Shown here: positions 55,986 through 64,000 of the stretch, piece after piece
Numbering within the stretch: position 1 is the stretch's first letter
Layout of the letters: each line of letters starts with the position of its first letter
Origin: Pseudomaricurvus albidus
GTDB taxonomy: Bacteria > Pseudomonadota > Gammaproteobacteria > Pseudomonadales > Cellvibrionaceae
Direction of reading: 5' to 3'
Assembly: GCF_018863235.1 (NCBI RefSeq)
Contig: NZ_JAHKRS010000008.1
Location: 62,001 to 126,000 of the forward strand
DNA: 64,000 nt
Made by a program: the position numbers and the translations under genes
The notes under the pieces: generated by a model
What the model saw: only the letters and a program-made list of their open reading frames with translations
The model's database searches: none
Told to the model about the DNA's origin: nothing

Positions 55986-56176
55986 TGGGTAGCTCTATAT
56001 TAGGTATGTGGTGCATGGATATACCATCCTGAGCAAGCATTAATAATCAAAACGCATCGAGCAACTCTCGGAGGCGGTTCAGTCTAGTTGAATATCGGTA
56101 TGCTGAAGCAGTATCCCTTGGAAAACTCGACAGAGCTGGCTGACAAAGGACAGTATTTAAATTGGAGTCCAATTCT

Positions 56177-57022
56177 ATGGGACAGGACTTAAAGGGCAAT
56201 TCCGACAAGCAGAATCCGGGTGATAACGCCAATCGTTCAGTAGAAGATGATATGTCTTCTCATCAGCCTATGGATGGATTGATTGAGAATGGAAAAAGAG
56301 GTGTTTCTCGTCGAGATGTGGCCAAGGCAGGTGTTTCAGCACCTCTCCTGATGTCGCTGTTCAGTCGTCCGGCTTGGGGAGGTGGTATCTGTTCAGTTTC
56401 TGCACTTGCTTCAGGCAACGCTTCAGGCCGTCATGATGACGATGATTGTACCGGCTACGGATGCACTCCTGGTTTCTGGAAAAACAATCTGCTTGCCTGG
56501 CAGGGAACCGGTTTTTCTCCAGGTACTCAGGTTTTTAGAGATGGTAAGGCGACCAAAGAGTGGACAACTGATGGTGCGACACCGTTTTCTGCTGTGTTTG
56601 GTTTTGCTCCTGCCATTGGCGACGATTTTACAACCATGCTGGACGTCATGTTGGAGCATGAACTTGAAGGTTCATTAGGCACCTACGAGAATCATCTGGT
56701 TGCTGCCGTATTGAATGCAGCAGCATCCAGTCTTTACGGATCAACGGTGATCCAAATTATTGAGGTGGCTAAGGCAGTCCATTACGGCACTGAATATCAA
56801 GGACGCTATATCACGCAGAGTGAATTTATGGCGGTTTTGGTGAATATGAATGAGTCTGGAGAGTGTTTTCTGAATGCTAAAGGAGAATGTGCTCCCGGGT
56901 TTGTCGAGCATGAAGGCGTTTGTATTCCATGTTGTAAAAGGGGTGAGCGTTTCGATATGAATTCAATGTCATGTGTATTGCTCGATGATTGGGACGAGAC
57001 CTGCCGAGGCGTTGAAGATTAA
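56177..57022 (+). CDS. Tat-signal, cysteine-rich secreted protein (candidate HPr-rel-A substrate)
   Basis: 281 residues from the ATG at 56177 (GGAG nine bases upstream). A hydrophilic N-terminal ~40 residues precedes a twin-arginine-type signal SRRDVAK at 44-50 and a hydrophobic stretch ending RPAWGG. A run of four Asp leads to YGCTPGFWKNN (about 94-104), a motif common in exported proteins of polysaccharide-forming bacteria. The last ~55 residues have seven cysteines. No PEP-CTERM tag. Function unknown. It is the first gene after the sigma-54 promoter and immediately precedes the PqqD-like, kinase and nucleotidyltransferase genes. Confidence 0.8.
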   Translation: MGQDLKGNSDKQNPGDNANRSVEDDMSSHQPMDGLIENGKRGVSRRDVAKAGVSAPLLMSLFSRPAWGGGICSVSALASGNASGRHDDDDCTGYGCTPGFWKNNLLAWQGTGFSPGTQVFRDGKATKEWTTDGATPFSAVFGFAPAIGDDFTTMLDVMLEHELEGSLGTYENHLVAAVLNAAASSLYGSTVIQIIEVAKAVHYGTEYQGRYITQSEFMAVLVNMNESGECFLNAKGECAPGFVEHEGVCIPCCKRGERFDMNSMSCVLLDDWDETCRGVED

Positions 57023-57047
57023 TCGAGCGTTGACAGAGGGAAGTGGC

Positions 57048-57314
57048 TTGGCTTGGACGACTCTTCCGGAGCTGAAGTTAACCACGTGGCCAGGTGAGCA
57101 GGAGGCGATAGTGTATCTAAGTTGCTCTGGCGATGTGCATTGGCTTTCCGGGCCTGCCAGGTTTGTGGTCGAAGTACTTGAAGGTAAAACCCTTTCTGTT
57201 GTGGAAATCCATCAAGCGATTTCCGGTTCTGTTCGGTGTGATCAGGGGGATGTGTCCGGACACTATATCCCTTACCTGCACAGTCTGGGCTTAATTCATC
57301 AAATACCTTTATGA
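57048..57314 (+). CDS. PqqD-like peptide-binding protein of the HPr-rel-A system
   Basis: 88 residues from TTG 57048, chosen because GAGGGA lies six bases upstream; an ATG at 56985 would overlap the preceding gene and lacks such a site. The fold pattern (AIVYLSCSGDVHWLSGPARFVVEVLEG, cited in part) matches PqqD-type RRE proteins, which bind leader peptides for modifying enzymes. PqqD-like proteins with this HprK-related kinase and a nucleotidyltransferase make the three-gene HPr-rel-A cassette. Confidence 0.78.
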   Translation: MAWTTLPELKLTTWPGEQEAIVYLSCSGDVHWLSGPARFVVEVLEGKTLSVVEIHQAISGSVRCDQGDVSGHYIPYLHSLGLIHQIPL

Positions 57315-57359
57315 ACGAACTCACCACAGTTCCCCAATGATTCTGCAGTTGTCTTTTCT

Positions 57360-58232
57360 ATGAATCCGCAAACACTGTCTTTGAAAGTAGGGCCTTTTTC
57401 CATACAGGTTACATCGGGCCTGCCAGAAGTGATTAGCGGCGTTCAACACCTTTACGGCCATTATCCGGTTAATGATAACGCATTTCATGATTTTCATGTC
57501 ACTGTCGACGGTGCTTCCGGGGTGCGTCGCTGGTGGCGTCCTCAGGCAAATTTTAAACTTGATGGGATTCTGCCTTTTAAACCCTTACCCAGAACACAGG
57601 CTCTGCCTATGTTTGAGTGGGGATTGAATTGGTGTATGACCAGCTATTGTCATGAGTATCTGGTGATTCATGCTGCTGTTGTAGAAAAACAAGGCAAGGT
57701 GCTGCTGTTGTCTGCCCCGCCGGGCGCGGGAAAAAGCACCTTGTGTGCAGGATTGGTTTGTCGTGGTTGGCGTTTGTTGAGTGATGAGTTGGCTTTTGTC
57801 TGTCTTGATGGTAGCGCGAATGTCGTACCTCTGGCGCGTCCAGTTTGCCTGAAAAATCGTGCCATTGAGGTGATTCGTGAATTCTCACCAGAGGCAAAGA
57901 TTGGTCCAGTGTGTCCCGATACCGCCAAAGGGGATGTTGCTCACATGCTGGCGCCTGAAGACAGTGTCAATAGAAGTCATGAAGAAGCTAAGATCAATTG
58001 GGTCATCTTTCCTCGTTTTATCCAAGGTGCTGTAACCAGCTTGACACAGCGTACCAAGGCTCAGTCTTTCCTTAATCTTGCTCGTCAGTCTTTTAACTTT
58101 AATGTGCTGGGTGATGAAGGGTTCGAAGCGTTAAATCATGTGATTACCCAGAGTGCCTGTTATGACTTCCAATATTCAGATCTTGACGAGGCTATTGCCT
58201 TATTCGATCGGATGGCTGAAGGTAAAGGGTAA
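57360..58232 (+). CDS. HprK-related kinase A
   Basis: 290 residues. Walker A APPGAGKST (119-127), an HprK-type histidine H104 in VIHAAVVE, and SDE at 141-143 as the second acidic motif. It lacks the N-terminal domain of true HPr kinase. Relatives phosphorylate serine of peptides, for example in lasso-peptide tailoring (family knowledge, unverified here). 45 bases after the PqqD-like gene and 26 before the nucleotidyltransferase, so one operon. Confidence 0.9.
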   Translation: MNPQTLSLKVGPFSIQVTSGLPEVISGVQHLYGHYPVNDNAFHDFHVTVDGASGVRRWWRPQANFKLDGILPFKPLPRTQALPMFEWGLNWCMTSYCHEYLVIHAAVVEKQGKVLLLSAPPGAGKSTLCAGLVCRGWRLLSDELAFVCLDGSANVVPLARPVCLKNRAIEVIREFSPEAKIGPVCPDTAKGDVAHMLAPEDSVNRSHEEAKINWVIFPRFIQGAVTSLTQRTKAQSFLNLARQSFNFNVLGDEGFEALNHVITQSACYDFQYSDLDEAIALFDRMAEGKG

Positions 58233-58258
58233 TTATTTCCCTGCGGGAAACTGCTGAA

Positions 58259-59416
58259 ATGAAGTGTCTTCTATTACAAATCCTGGTCAACCCTGAGTCT
58301 GCTTCACGGCTTACTCTGGAGGAATGGGATCTATTGATTCGGCAGGCTCGCAGTATCGATATGTTGGCACGGTTGTACGTCAAGCTAAAAAATACCCAAA
58401 ATGGTCGGGTGGCATTGCCGAATAAACCTGTAAAACATTTGGCCTGGTCTTACAAGGTGACCCGACGGCATGGCCACGCTATACGTAAGGAGGTTGAGGG
58501 ACTGGCTGAGTCGCTGGAACCTCTGGGTGTTCCTGTTGTGCTGTTGAAAGGAGCGGCTTACAGTTATGGAGAACTCCCTCCGGCGGAGGGTCGGCTGTTT
58601 ACTGATATTGATATTCTGCTACCTGAAAAGGTTCTTCCTGAAGCCGAACAACTGCTTGAACGCTATGGCTGGTTGTCTGTACATCTCGATGAATATGACC
58701 AGAAGTATTATCGTCGCTGGATGCATGAATTACCGCCCCTGAGACATGGCAAACGTGAAACCGAGCTGGACGTGCATCATGCAATTTTGCCGAAGACGGC
58801 CAGGGTGCATCCTTCCAGTGAGTTGCTTTTGGAAGATATTACTCGGTTCTCGGAGGAAACGAATCTCTATCGTTTGAGTGATACAGACATCATCTTGCAC
58901 AGTGCCACACATTTGTTTTTTGATGGTGAGATGCAGCATGGCCTACGAGATCTTGAAGATATTGCGAGCCTTTTGGAGCGCTTTTGCACTACGGAAACTG
59001 ATTGGCAGGCATTGCTGTGCAGAGGGAAAGCTCTGGAGTTATCTTACCCTCTATTTTACGCGCTTCACTATTGTCATAAATGGTTCAAGGTTGCAGTGCC
59101 CGTTGATATTTTGAAACAGGCAGAGTCTGCTACAAACGCATCTTTCCCTCGAAGAGCTCTTATGCTGTGGATGTTTGATCGCGGTTTGTTGCCGGATCAT
59201 TCAAGCTGTTATGACAGGTGGACGGGTCTTGCGCGATGGGTACTGTATGTTCGCTCACACTATCTGAAAATGCCAGTGCATTTACTGATCCCGCATTTGA
59301 TGTATAAATCGATTTGGGCTCCATTCAAGAAGCGGCTGGAAGAGCGAAAGCGGGAAAGAAAACCGACCACCCTGGATAAATTGCTTGAGCAGCAGGTAGA
59401 TGCTAAATCCCGCTAA
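58259..59416 (+). CDS. Nucleotidyltransferase family protein of the HPr-rel-A system
   Basis: 385 residues. LLKGAAYSYGELPP, then GRLFTDIDIL (111-120) with the two metal aspartates, and a later acid in ELDVHHAI (169-175). This is the large NTP_transf_5-type fold, the kind found with HprK-like kinases in peptide-modification clusters, where a relative extends phosphoserine with sugar. A terminator follows, ending the operon. Confidence 0.88.
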   Translation: MKCLLLQILVNPESASRLTLEEWDLLIRQARSIDMLARLYVKLKNTQNGRVALPNKPVKHLAWSYKVTRRHGHAIRKEVEGLAESLEPLGVPVVLLKGAAYSYGELPPAEGRLFTDIDILLPEKVLPEAEQLLERYGWLSVHLDEYDQKYYRRWMHELPPLRHGKRETELDVHHAILPKTARVHPSSELLLEDITRFSEETNLYRLSDTDIILHSATHLFFDGEMQHGLRDLEDIASLLERFCTTETDWQALLCRGKALELSYPLFYALHYCHKWFKVAVPVDILKQAESATNASFPRRALMLWMFDRGLLPDHSSCYDRWTGLARWVLYVRSHYLKMPVHLLIPHLMYKSIWAPFKKRLEERKRERKPTTLDKLLEQQVDAKSR

Positions 59417-59522
59417 AGAAGCTAGTGCCTGGTTGAAGAGGCTGTGACCGGTATTTGGTGACTTGTTTTTTCAAATTTTCAGTCAGTGGGTTGACAGGTT
59501 GGTTTGGTGAATCCAAAAACTG

Positions 59523-59550
59523 AAAAAGGCTCCATCACTGAGCCTTTTTT
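59523..59550. terminator. Bidirectional terminator between the HPr-rel-A cassette and a PEP-CTERM gene
   Basis: AAAAAGGCTC pairs with GAGCCTTTTTT around CATCACT. A on one side and T on the other allow use in both directions, fitting the convergent genes. Confidence 0.93.
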
Positions 59551-59590
59551 GCAATGGATTATTGTCGATCGAAGGCTGTCATTTGTTTAT

Positions 59591-60445
59591 TCAGGCGTGC
59601 AGGTGAGTAGCAAGTTTCTGTTGTTTTTTGACCCGTCTTCGAAGTAGGTATAATCCGCCCAGAAACAATCCCAGTGAGGCCGGTGCCGGGGCTTCGGAGG
59701 TGGGCGGGGAGCCAGGTGGCGTTGTAGGTGTTGAAGATGTCAGAGAGCTGAGTTTAAAGGCGTCCTTTTTACCATCTGTATAGCTATACCAGCTACTACT
59801 GAACAGGTTGGCCGATACATCGCTAAGGTAGGAGCCAATAATCCAATAACTGGAATAAATGCCACCGGTTTGTCCTGAGCTGTCGACGGAATAGGTTCCA
59901 CTATTACCCAGATAGTGTCCGATTGCTGTCCAGCCGTGATCGACAAGCTGGTCAGTGCCATCAGATGAACTGAGCCCCAGGTCGTCATTCGCCCCTTGAT
60001 AGGCAAGTAAGGTGGAATCTGAGTCAGTATCTATGTAGCCAAAGTTATACCCCGAGATAGAAACCGGTGCGCTAAAGTGAAATACCAGAAATTCCTGGTG
60101 TCCATAGTTGTCGATTTCATGATCACCGTCGTCAACAGTTTGGCGATCCAGACCGAGACCGCTGCTGCCGAATTGAACCAGTTCGTTGCTAAAGTTATTA
60201 ATGCCGCCATAAGCCCCAGTGTCTGCCCATCCTGACACCGTCGCGGTCATGCTGCTGTTGGTACTTTGGAATAATAGGCCGGCGGAGGTGTTAGAATAGC
60301 TGCCGGTAAAATCCCAGGTGGGGTCTACCGCTGCTTGAGAATCAAGCGAGGCCAGAGAGAGGCAGAATATCGCCAGGACTCCGGATAGTTTTTTGGTGGT
60401 CGAAGTTGAAAACAGGCCGGTACGTTCCATGTTTGTAAGCAACAT
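59591..60445 (-). CDS. PEP-CTERM-like protein with PAP variant tag
   Basis: 284 residues from the ATG at 60445, with AGGGAGA eight bases upstream; longer starts are ruled out by the promoter. A signal peptide (GVLAIFCLSLASLDSQA) and a beta-rich ectodomain with no cysteine follow. A Pro/Ser/Thr linker leads to EAPAPASLGLFLGGLYLLRRR. The usual PEP is PAP, but the hydrophobic helix and arginine stop are present, and it lies between exosortase genes, so a sorting role is likely. Transcribed from the sigma-54 promoter at 60531. Confidence 0.88.
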   Translation of the reverse strand: MLLTNMERTGLFSTSTTKKLSGVLAIFCLSLASLDSQAAVDPTWDFTGSYSNTSAGLLFQSTNSSMTATVSGWADTGAYGGINNFSNELVQFGSSGLGLDRQTVDDGDHEIDNYGHQEFLVFHFSAPVSISGYNFGYIDTDSDSTLLAYQGANDDLGLSSSDGTDQLVDHGWTAIGHYLGNSGTYSVDSSGQTGGIYSSYWIIGSYLSDVSANLFSSSWYSYTDGKKDAFKLSSLTSSTPTTPPGSPPTSEAPAPASLGLFLGGLYLLRRRVKKQQKLATHLHA

Positions 60446-60530
60446 CCGTGATTCTCCCTGCGGTAATCTAATAACAGTGCACAAAGCTGTGCGTTTATCC
60501 CACGCTTGTTGGGCGATATTTCTATGCAAA

Positions 60531-60547
60531 AGCAAATTACTTGCCAG
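60531..60547 (-). promoter_or_regulatory. Sigma-54 -24/-12 promoter of the second PEP-CTERM gene
   Basis: On the minus strand CTGGCAAGTAATTTGCT: GG and GC separated by exactly 10 bases, TGGCA and TTGCT both consensus. Start expected near 60520, about 75 bases before the ATG at 60445. Confidence 0.85.
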
Positions 60548-60617
60548 TGATATAAAGCTTATAGTTTTCAGTGAGTTATGCGGGTAACTGTAATGATGGT
60601 TTCGTCAAACTCAACAT

Positions 60618-60636
60618 CTTGTAAAAAAAGCTGACA
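60618..60636 (-). promoter_or_regulatory. Putative PrsR-binding box upstream of the second PEP-CTERM gene
   Basis: On the minus strand TGTCAGCTTTTTTTACAAG, 15/19 identical to the 44730 box. The first base (60636) is 91 bp from the first G of the -24 element (60545), as at the other PEP-CTERM gene. Confidence 0.72.
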
Positions 60637-60670
60637 GCCTATTCCACGATAGGCTTTAGCAAATCCAAAT

Positions 60671-63571
60671 TCACAGAGTCGTTATCGGCTGTGTTTGTTT
60701 CAGATTCTTCAAAAGCTCCAGAGCGTCATTCCTGCCCTCAAAGTCGCTCCCGATTGAAATGGCTTGCTCCAGTTCCTGCCTGGCCTCAAGGGTACGCCCG
60801 AGGTCAAACAGTGCTCTACCCAGGTGATAACGCAGTTCAGGCTTGCCTGAAAGGCGTACCACGGCTTGTCTGAGATAGCGAAGACCATCTTCGGGTTTGC
60901 CCGATTTCACCAGAAGCCAACCGAGTGTGTCATTGATAAAAGGGTTATCGGGAGCGTGTTGATACGCTTTCTGAGCGAAGTCGAGAGCCTGTCTTTCCCC
61001 GCGTTGATCCAGCACATAAGCCATATTGTTGAGAAAGCCTGGATTGTCCTGTTCAACCGCAATCAGCCTCTCGAGAGTTTTTTGCGCCTCCTCCCATTGT
61101 TTTTCTTTGATGAGGTAGTGACTGTAAGCCGCTCCGACACTGGGGTGAGTATTTTGTTGCCAGTAATGTTTGAGCAGGGCAGCAGCCTTGTCGGCGGTGC
61201 GCTGTGCATCAAGAAGGGAGGCCTGGTTGAGAACCAGGCGGGAATCAAAACCCTGATTCAATCCTGCTTGATAAAATTTCAGTGCTTGTAGCGGTTGCTT
61301 AAGTTGTATCAGGCTTTCGCCGGCCAAGAGATAGCCATTCAGGTTGGCAGGGTACTTGTTGATAAAAGCGATGGCCCGCTCATGGGCGCCCTGATATTCC
61401 TTCAGTGCCAGCTGTACCCGAATGTAGTCGAGTTGTGACATCATGTGTTCAGGGTTGCCTTCGAGTGCTTTGTAGAGTGCGTGTCTGGCGGCCTCCCAGG
61501 ATTGCAACTGTATTAGGCGTTGAGAGATTTGATACAGAGTATCGGTGTTAAACCCGGCGTTTTTGGTCATGGTTTTGTAAAGCGAAACCGCTTTGCGGGG
61601 TTTACCGATCTGTTGGTACACCTGACCCAGCAGCATGCTTGCGTCGAATCGATTGCCTGTTGGACCGTCATAATAGCTTACAGTGTCCAGGGCCAGTGCT
61701 TCAGCAGCGTCATGGTTGTGCTTCTGAAGATAAACCTCAATCAGCAGGCGTCGCGCATCCATACTGTCCTTATTCAGCCGGTACGCGTTTTCAGTCAGTC
61801 GCAACGCTTCTTCCGTCTTGGCGTTACCACTGTCTGAATGACTTTCCTCAAGGTTAATACGGGCCAGCGCCAGCATAACCTGTAGATTATCTGGATGCTG
61901 TGTAAGAGCCAGTTCAAGACGCTGCCTGGACGCTCGAGCATCGCCCAAAGCATATTCAGTTTTCGCCAGATTAATCTGTGTGGGGATGCTGTCAGGAGCG
62001 GACATCAAGATGGCCCTGAAAGTTGCTTGAGCCGCCGCTAAGTCCCCCGTTGCCTGCTGTGCGACCCCCAGAAGGTTCAGTGTGCTGATGCTCTTTGGAG
62101 TGTGTTTAGCCAGTTGTTGAGCGTAGTGGAGCGCCAGCGGGTATTGCTTGTCTTTCAACAGAGCCAGAACCAGAGAAAAGCCCGCTTGCTGGTTGGTCGG
62201 ATCCCGCTGATACACGGCTTTGAGCTGTTCGATACCGGCATCGAAATGACGTGTCTGCAACATGCTCAGAGCCAAATGAGTGTCGACATGGGTATCTCTT
62301 GAGTTGGTGTCAATATTGTTTTTTTGAAGTTCTTTTAAAAAGGCGGTCGCTTGATCGTGGTGGCCCGCCTGAGAGTAAGCTGAGGCAAGTAGTTCGAGGG
62401 TTTGTTTATCTTCTGGGTGGGTGTTGTAAGCAACTTTCAGGTACCGAATAGCTGAAAGCGGATCATTGAGTCTGATTAATGTATCGCCCATCAGACGATT
62501 GGCACCTGGATCCTTGGTGTGCTTTCTCAGGTACTGGCTGAGGTATTCCTTGCTGGCTTCAAATTCAGATAATCCATAATGAGCCAGAGCTGCAATCATG
62601 CTGAGCTGTTGGTCGGCTCGAACCTTCTCAGATGGCAATTGACTGATAATCTCAGTGCAGTTTTTGAGTTGAAGGGTGGATTGCTCTGCGTAATCGTTGT
62701 CCGGCTGTTGCAAGCGAGAGTAAACCAGTCCGCGGAAGTAGGCGGCCTTGGGCTCGTAGGGGTAGTGTTGATTGAAGTACTCAAGATCGGGGAGGGTGTC
62801 TTCGGTACGCTGCATATCCAGCAGCAGGCCAATGCGGGCCATGCGGGCTTCGAGGTTTTCCGGGTCAGCCTGCAAGGCTTGTGCATAGTTCTTCAGAGCC
62901 TCCTGTAGCCTTCCTTCAGCATGCATCGCAGAAGCGTATAGATTCCAGGCTTCACTGCTTTGGGGATACCTTTCCACTAGCTGTTGTCCGAGCTGAATGG
63001 CATTCAGGAATTGCTGCCGGCTGATGTCCAGACGTATTTGCGCCAGGTTGGGTCTCAGGGCACCGGGTATCAGTGTTTCTGCCTGCTGAATTGTCAGTTC
63101 GGCCTTTGCTTCCTGATCCAGTCTTAGCTGAGCCTCGGCGATATACCCCAGCATGTCGACGGTCTGTTGTGGTTTGAGCCCACGAATAGACAGTTCATCC
63201 AGAATGCTTTGGTATTTTTTTTGTTCTCGGTAAATTTCTGCCAGTTTCAGATCCGTATAACGTCGATCAGCGCCCAGGACTCTTGCTTTTATCAGGGCAT
63301 CTTCTGCGGCTTCGGGATTGTTAAGGGCGATCCAGACCTCAGCGGAAAGTACCAAAGAAGGGACATGCTCTGGATTGATCTGCAAAGCATTTTTCAGTTG
63401 AATCAGTGAGCTTTGATAATCCTGTTCGTGATACAGGCGAGATGCATCTTCATGGAACTCCTGCAAACGACTTTGAGAATAGGCTGTGAGAGGTGCAGCA
63501 ACTACTACTAAAAGACTGACGGTAATCAGCAGGCATTTTTGTGCAGATATTCGCATAGTATTTACTATCAA
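60671..63571 (-). CDS. prsT: XrtA/PEP-CTERM system TPR-repeat protein, second PrsT-type copy
   Basis: 966 residues from TTG 63571, with GGGAAG about nine bases upstream; an ATG five codons in is the alternative. A signal peptide (CLLITVSLLVVVAAPLTAYS) is followed by about 22 TPR units. Unlike the copy at 41601, no lipobox cysteine is seen, so it is probably periplasmic. It lies downstream of the XrtA-associated ATPase in the same direction, the usual neighbour of PrsT. Two different copies in one locus may serve different partners. Confidence 0.88.
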   Translation of the reverse strand: MIVNTMRISAQKCLLITVSLLVVVAAPLTAYSQSRLQEFHEDASRLYHEQDYQSSLIQLKNALQINPEHVPSLVLSAEVWIALNNPEAAEDALIKARVLGADRRYTDLKLAEIYREQKKYQSILDELSIRGLKPQQTVDMLGYIAEAQLRLDQEAKAELTIQQAETLIPGALRPNLAQIRLDISRQQFLNAIQLGQQLVERYPQSSEAWNLYASAMHAEGRLQEALKNYAQALQADPENLEARMARIGLLLDMQRTEDTLPDLEYFNQHYPYEPKAAYFRGLVYSRLQQPDNDYAEQSTLQLKNCTEIISQLPSEKVRADQQLSMIAALAHYGLSEFEASKEYLSQYLRKHTKDPGANRLMGDTLIRLNDPLSAIRYLKVAYNTHPEDKQTLELLASAYSQAGHHDQATAFLKELQKNNIDTNSRDTHVDTHLALSMLQTRHFDAGIEQLKAVYQRDPTNQQAGFSLVLALLKDKQYPLALHYAQQLAKHTPKSISTLNLLGVAQQATGDLAAAQATFRAILMSAPDSIPTQINLAKTEYALGDARASRQRLELALTQHPDNLQVMLALARINLEESHSDSGNAKTEEALRLTENAYRLNKDSMDARRLLIEVYLQKHNHDAAEALALDTVSYYDGPTGNRFDASMLLGQVYQQIGKPRKAVSLYKTMTKNAGFNTDTLYQISQRLIQLQSWEAARHALYKALEGNPEHMMSQLDYIRVQLALKEYQGAHERAIAFINKYPANLNGYLLAGESLIQLKQPLQALKFYQAGLNQGFDSRLVLNQASLLDAQRTADKAAALLKHYWQQNTHPSVGAAYSHYLIKEKQWEEAQKTLERLIAVEQDNPGFLNNMAYVLDQRGERQALDFAQKAYQHAPDNPFINDTLGWLLVKSGKPEDGLRYLRQAVVRLSGKPELRYHLGRALFDLGRTLEARQELEQAISIGSDFEGRNDALELLKNLKQTQPITTL

Positions 63572-63656
63572 TGGTGATGACTTCCCTGTATCCAGTGACG
63601 CCCCTGTTTATGAGCGTACCTTGATTTCCTTAATCTGTGTAAGACACATTCATAGT

Positions 63657-64000
63657 CTAGATGCTGTGCAAAACTGCCTGATCCTTATCGGGGAAATCGA
63701 ATTTTGGAATCAGTTCTTCCTGTGCCAGACTGTCGAGTACTACTTTCAGGTCTTTCATGTCGATATGGCGCTTTTCCTCAACCATGCCATGGAGCATCAG
63801 GCGACTGCACACCAGATTGATCAATCGTGGAATACCCTGGCTGACTTTCTGAATGGGTTCAAAAACTCTCGGGTCAAAGGTGGGGTTATCATTCCAGCCT
63901 ACCTGCTCCAGACGATACATGATGTAATTTTCCGTATCTTCAGGGTTCAGAGGCTCCAGATGACAGGTTGCTACAATACGTTGATGCAGTTGTTCGAGTT
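63657..64000 (-). CDS. XrtA-associated ATPase, C-terminal part
   Basis: The gene runs off the right edge; about 114 residues are visible. LHQRIVATCHLEPLNPEDT, then GIPRLINLVCSRLMLHG match the sensor/lid end of ExeA/TniB-like AAA ATPases associated with PEP-CTERM systems. It is 85 bases upstream of the second PrsT copy and likely in one operon with it. Walker motifs and the exosortase gene would lie beyond the window. Confidence 0.82.
   Translation of the reverse strand, partial: LEQLHQRIVATCHLEPLNPEDTENYIMYRLEQVGWNDNPTFDPRVFEPIQKVSQGIPRLINLVCSRLMLHGMVEEKRHIDMKDLKVVLDSLAQEELIPKFDFPDKDQAVLHSI

Larger units (their letters stand above)
55819..56176. other. Regulatory gap before the Tat-signal protein gene
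   Basis: 358 bases. It contains the box (55881-55899), the sigma-54 promoter (55969-55985), and a leader of about 180 bases with a very short open frame starting at about 56007. No other gene. Confidence 0.75.

Overview
The window is chromosomal DNA from a Gram-negative gammaproteobacterium with moderate GC. Housekeeping genes point to the Pseudomonas/Cellvibrio side of the class: a bimodular queF next to a yadGH-type ABC exporter, dnaX-ybaB-recR, rnd-ycgL-ycgN, and mlaA-rssB-rssC-(terB)-dusA, an order that recalls Pseudomonas. A TonB-dependent receptor, a porin and MlaA show an outer membrane. I cannot name a genus.

Layout. 1-7.2 kb: end of an ABC exporter, queF, a MASE2-type adenylate cyclase, a coiled-coil membrane protein, a YpfJ metalloprotease, a YdjA nitroreductase and tRNA-Ser(GGA). 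7.3-16.4 kb: an accessory catabolic island with two OruR/AraC-type regulators, a TonB receptor, a short-chain dehydrogenase, an exported sulfatase and an amidohydrolase. 16.7-31.3 kb: core genes (4.5S RNA, dnaX, ybaB, recR, rnd, ycgL, ycgN, a VWA-protein cluster, tapT, hrpA). 31.6-39.3 kb: porin, mlaA, rssBC, terB, dusA, a trypsin-like protease and a low-molecular-weight phosphatase.

39.5-64 kb is most of an exosortase A (XrtA)/PEP-CTERM exopolysaccharide locus. It holds a ThiF-nitroreductase fusion, two PrsT-type TPR proteins, two PEP-CTERM proteins, an acyltransferase fused to a Crp-like module, the priming sugar transferase, the PrsK/PrsR two-component system, UDP-HexNAc dehydrogenase and epimerase (TviB/TviC type), an HPr-rel-A cassette (PqqD-like protein, HprK-related kinase, nucleotidyltransferase), and the end of the XrtA-associated ATPase. 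The exosortase gene itself is not in the window.

The main discovery is regulatory. Three places carry the same 19-bp element (TGTCAG, 3 bases, then a T-rich stretch ending in ACA) at 90-91 bp upstream of a sigma-54 -24/-12 promoter. Two precede the two PEP-CTERM genes. The third precedes a Tat-signal protein gene that begins the HPr-rel-A cassette. This suggests that PrsK/PrsR with RpoN co-regulates PEP-CTERM proteins and a possible protein-phosphorylation/glycosylation system whose substrate may be the Tat-signal, cysteine-rich protein.
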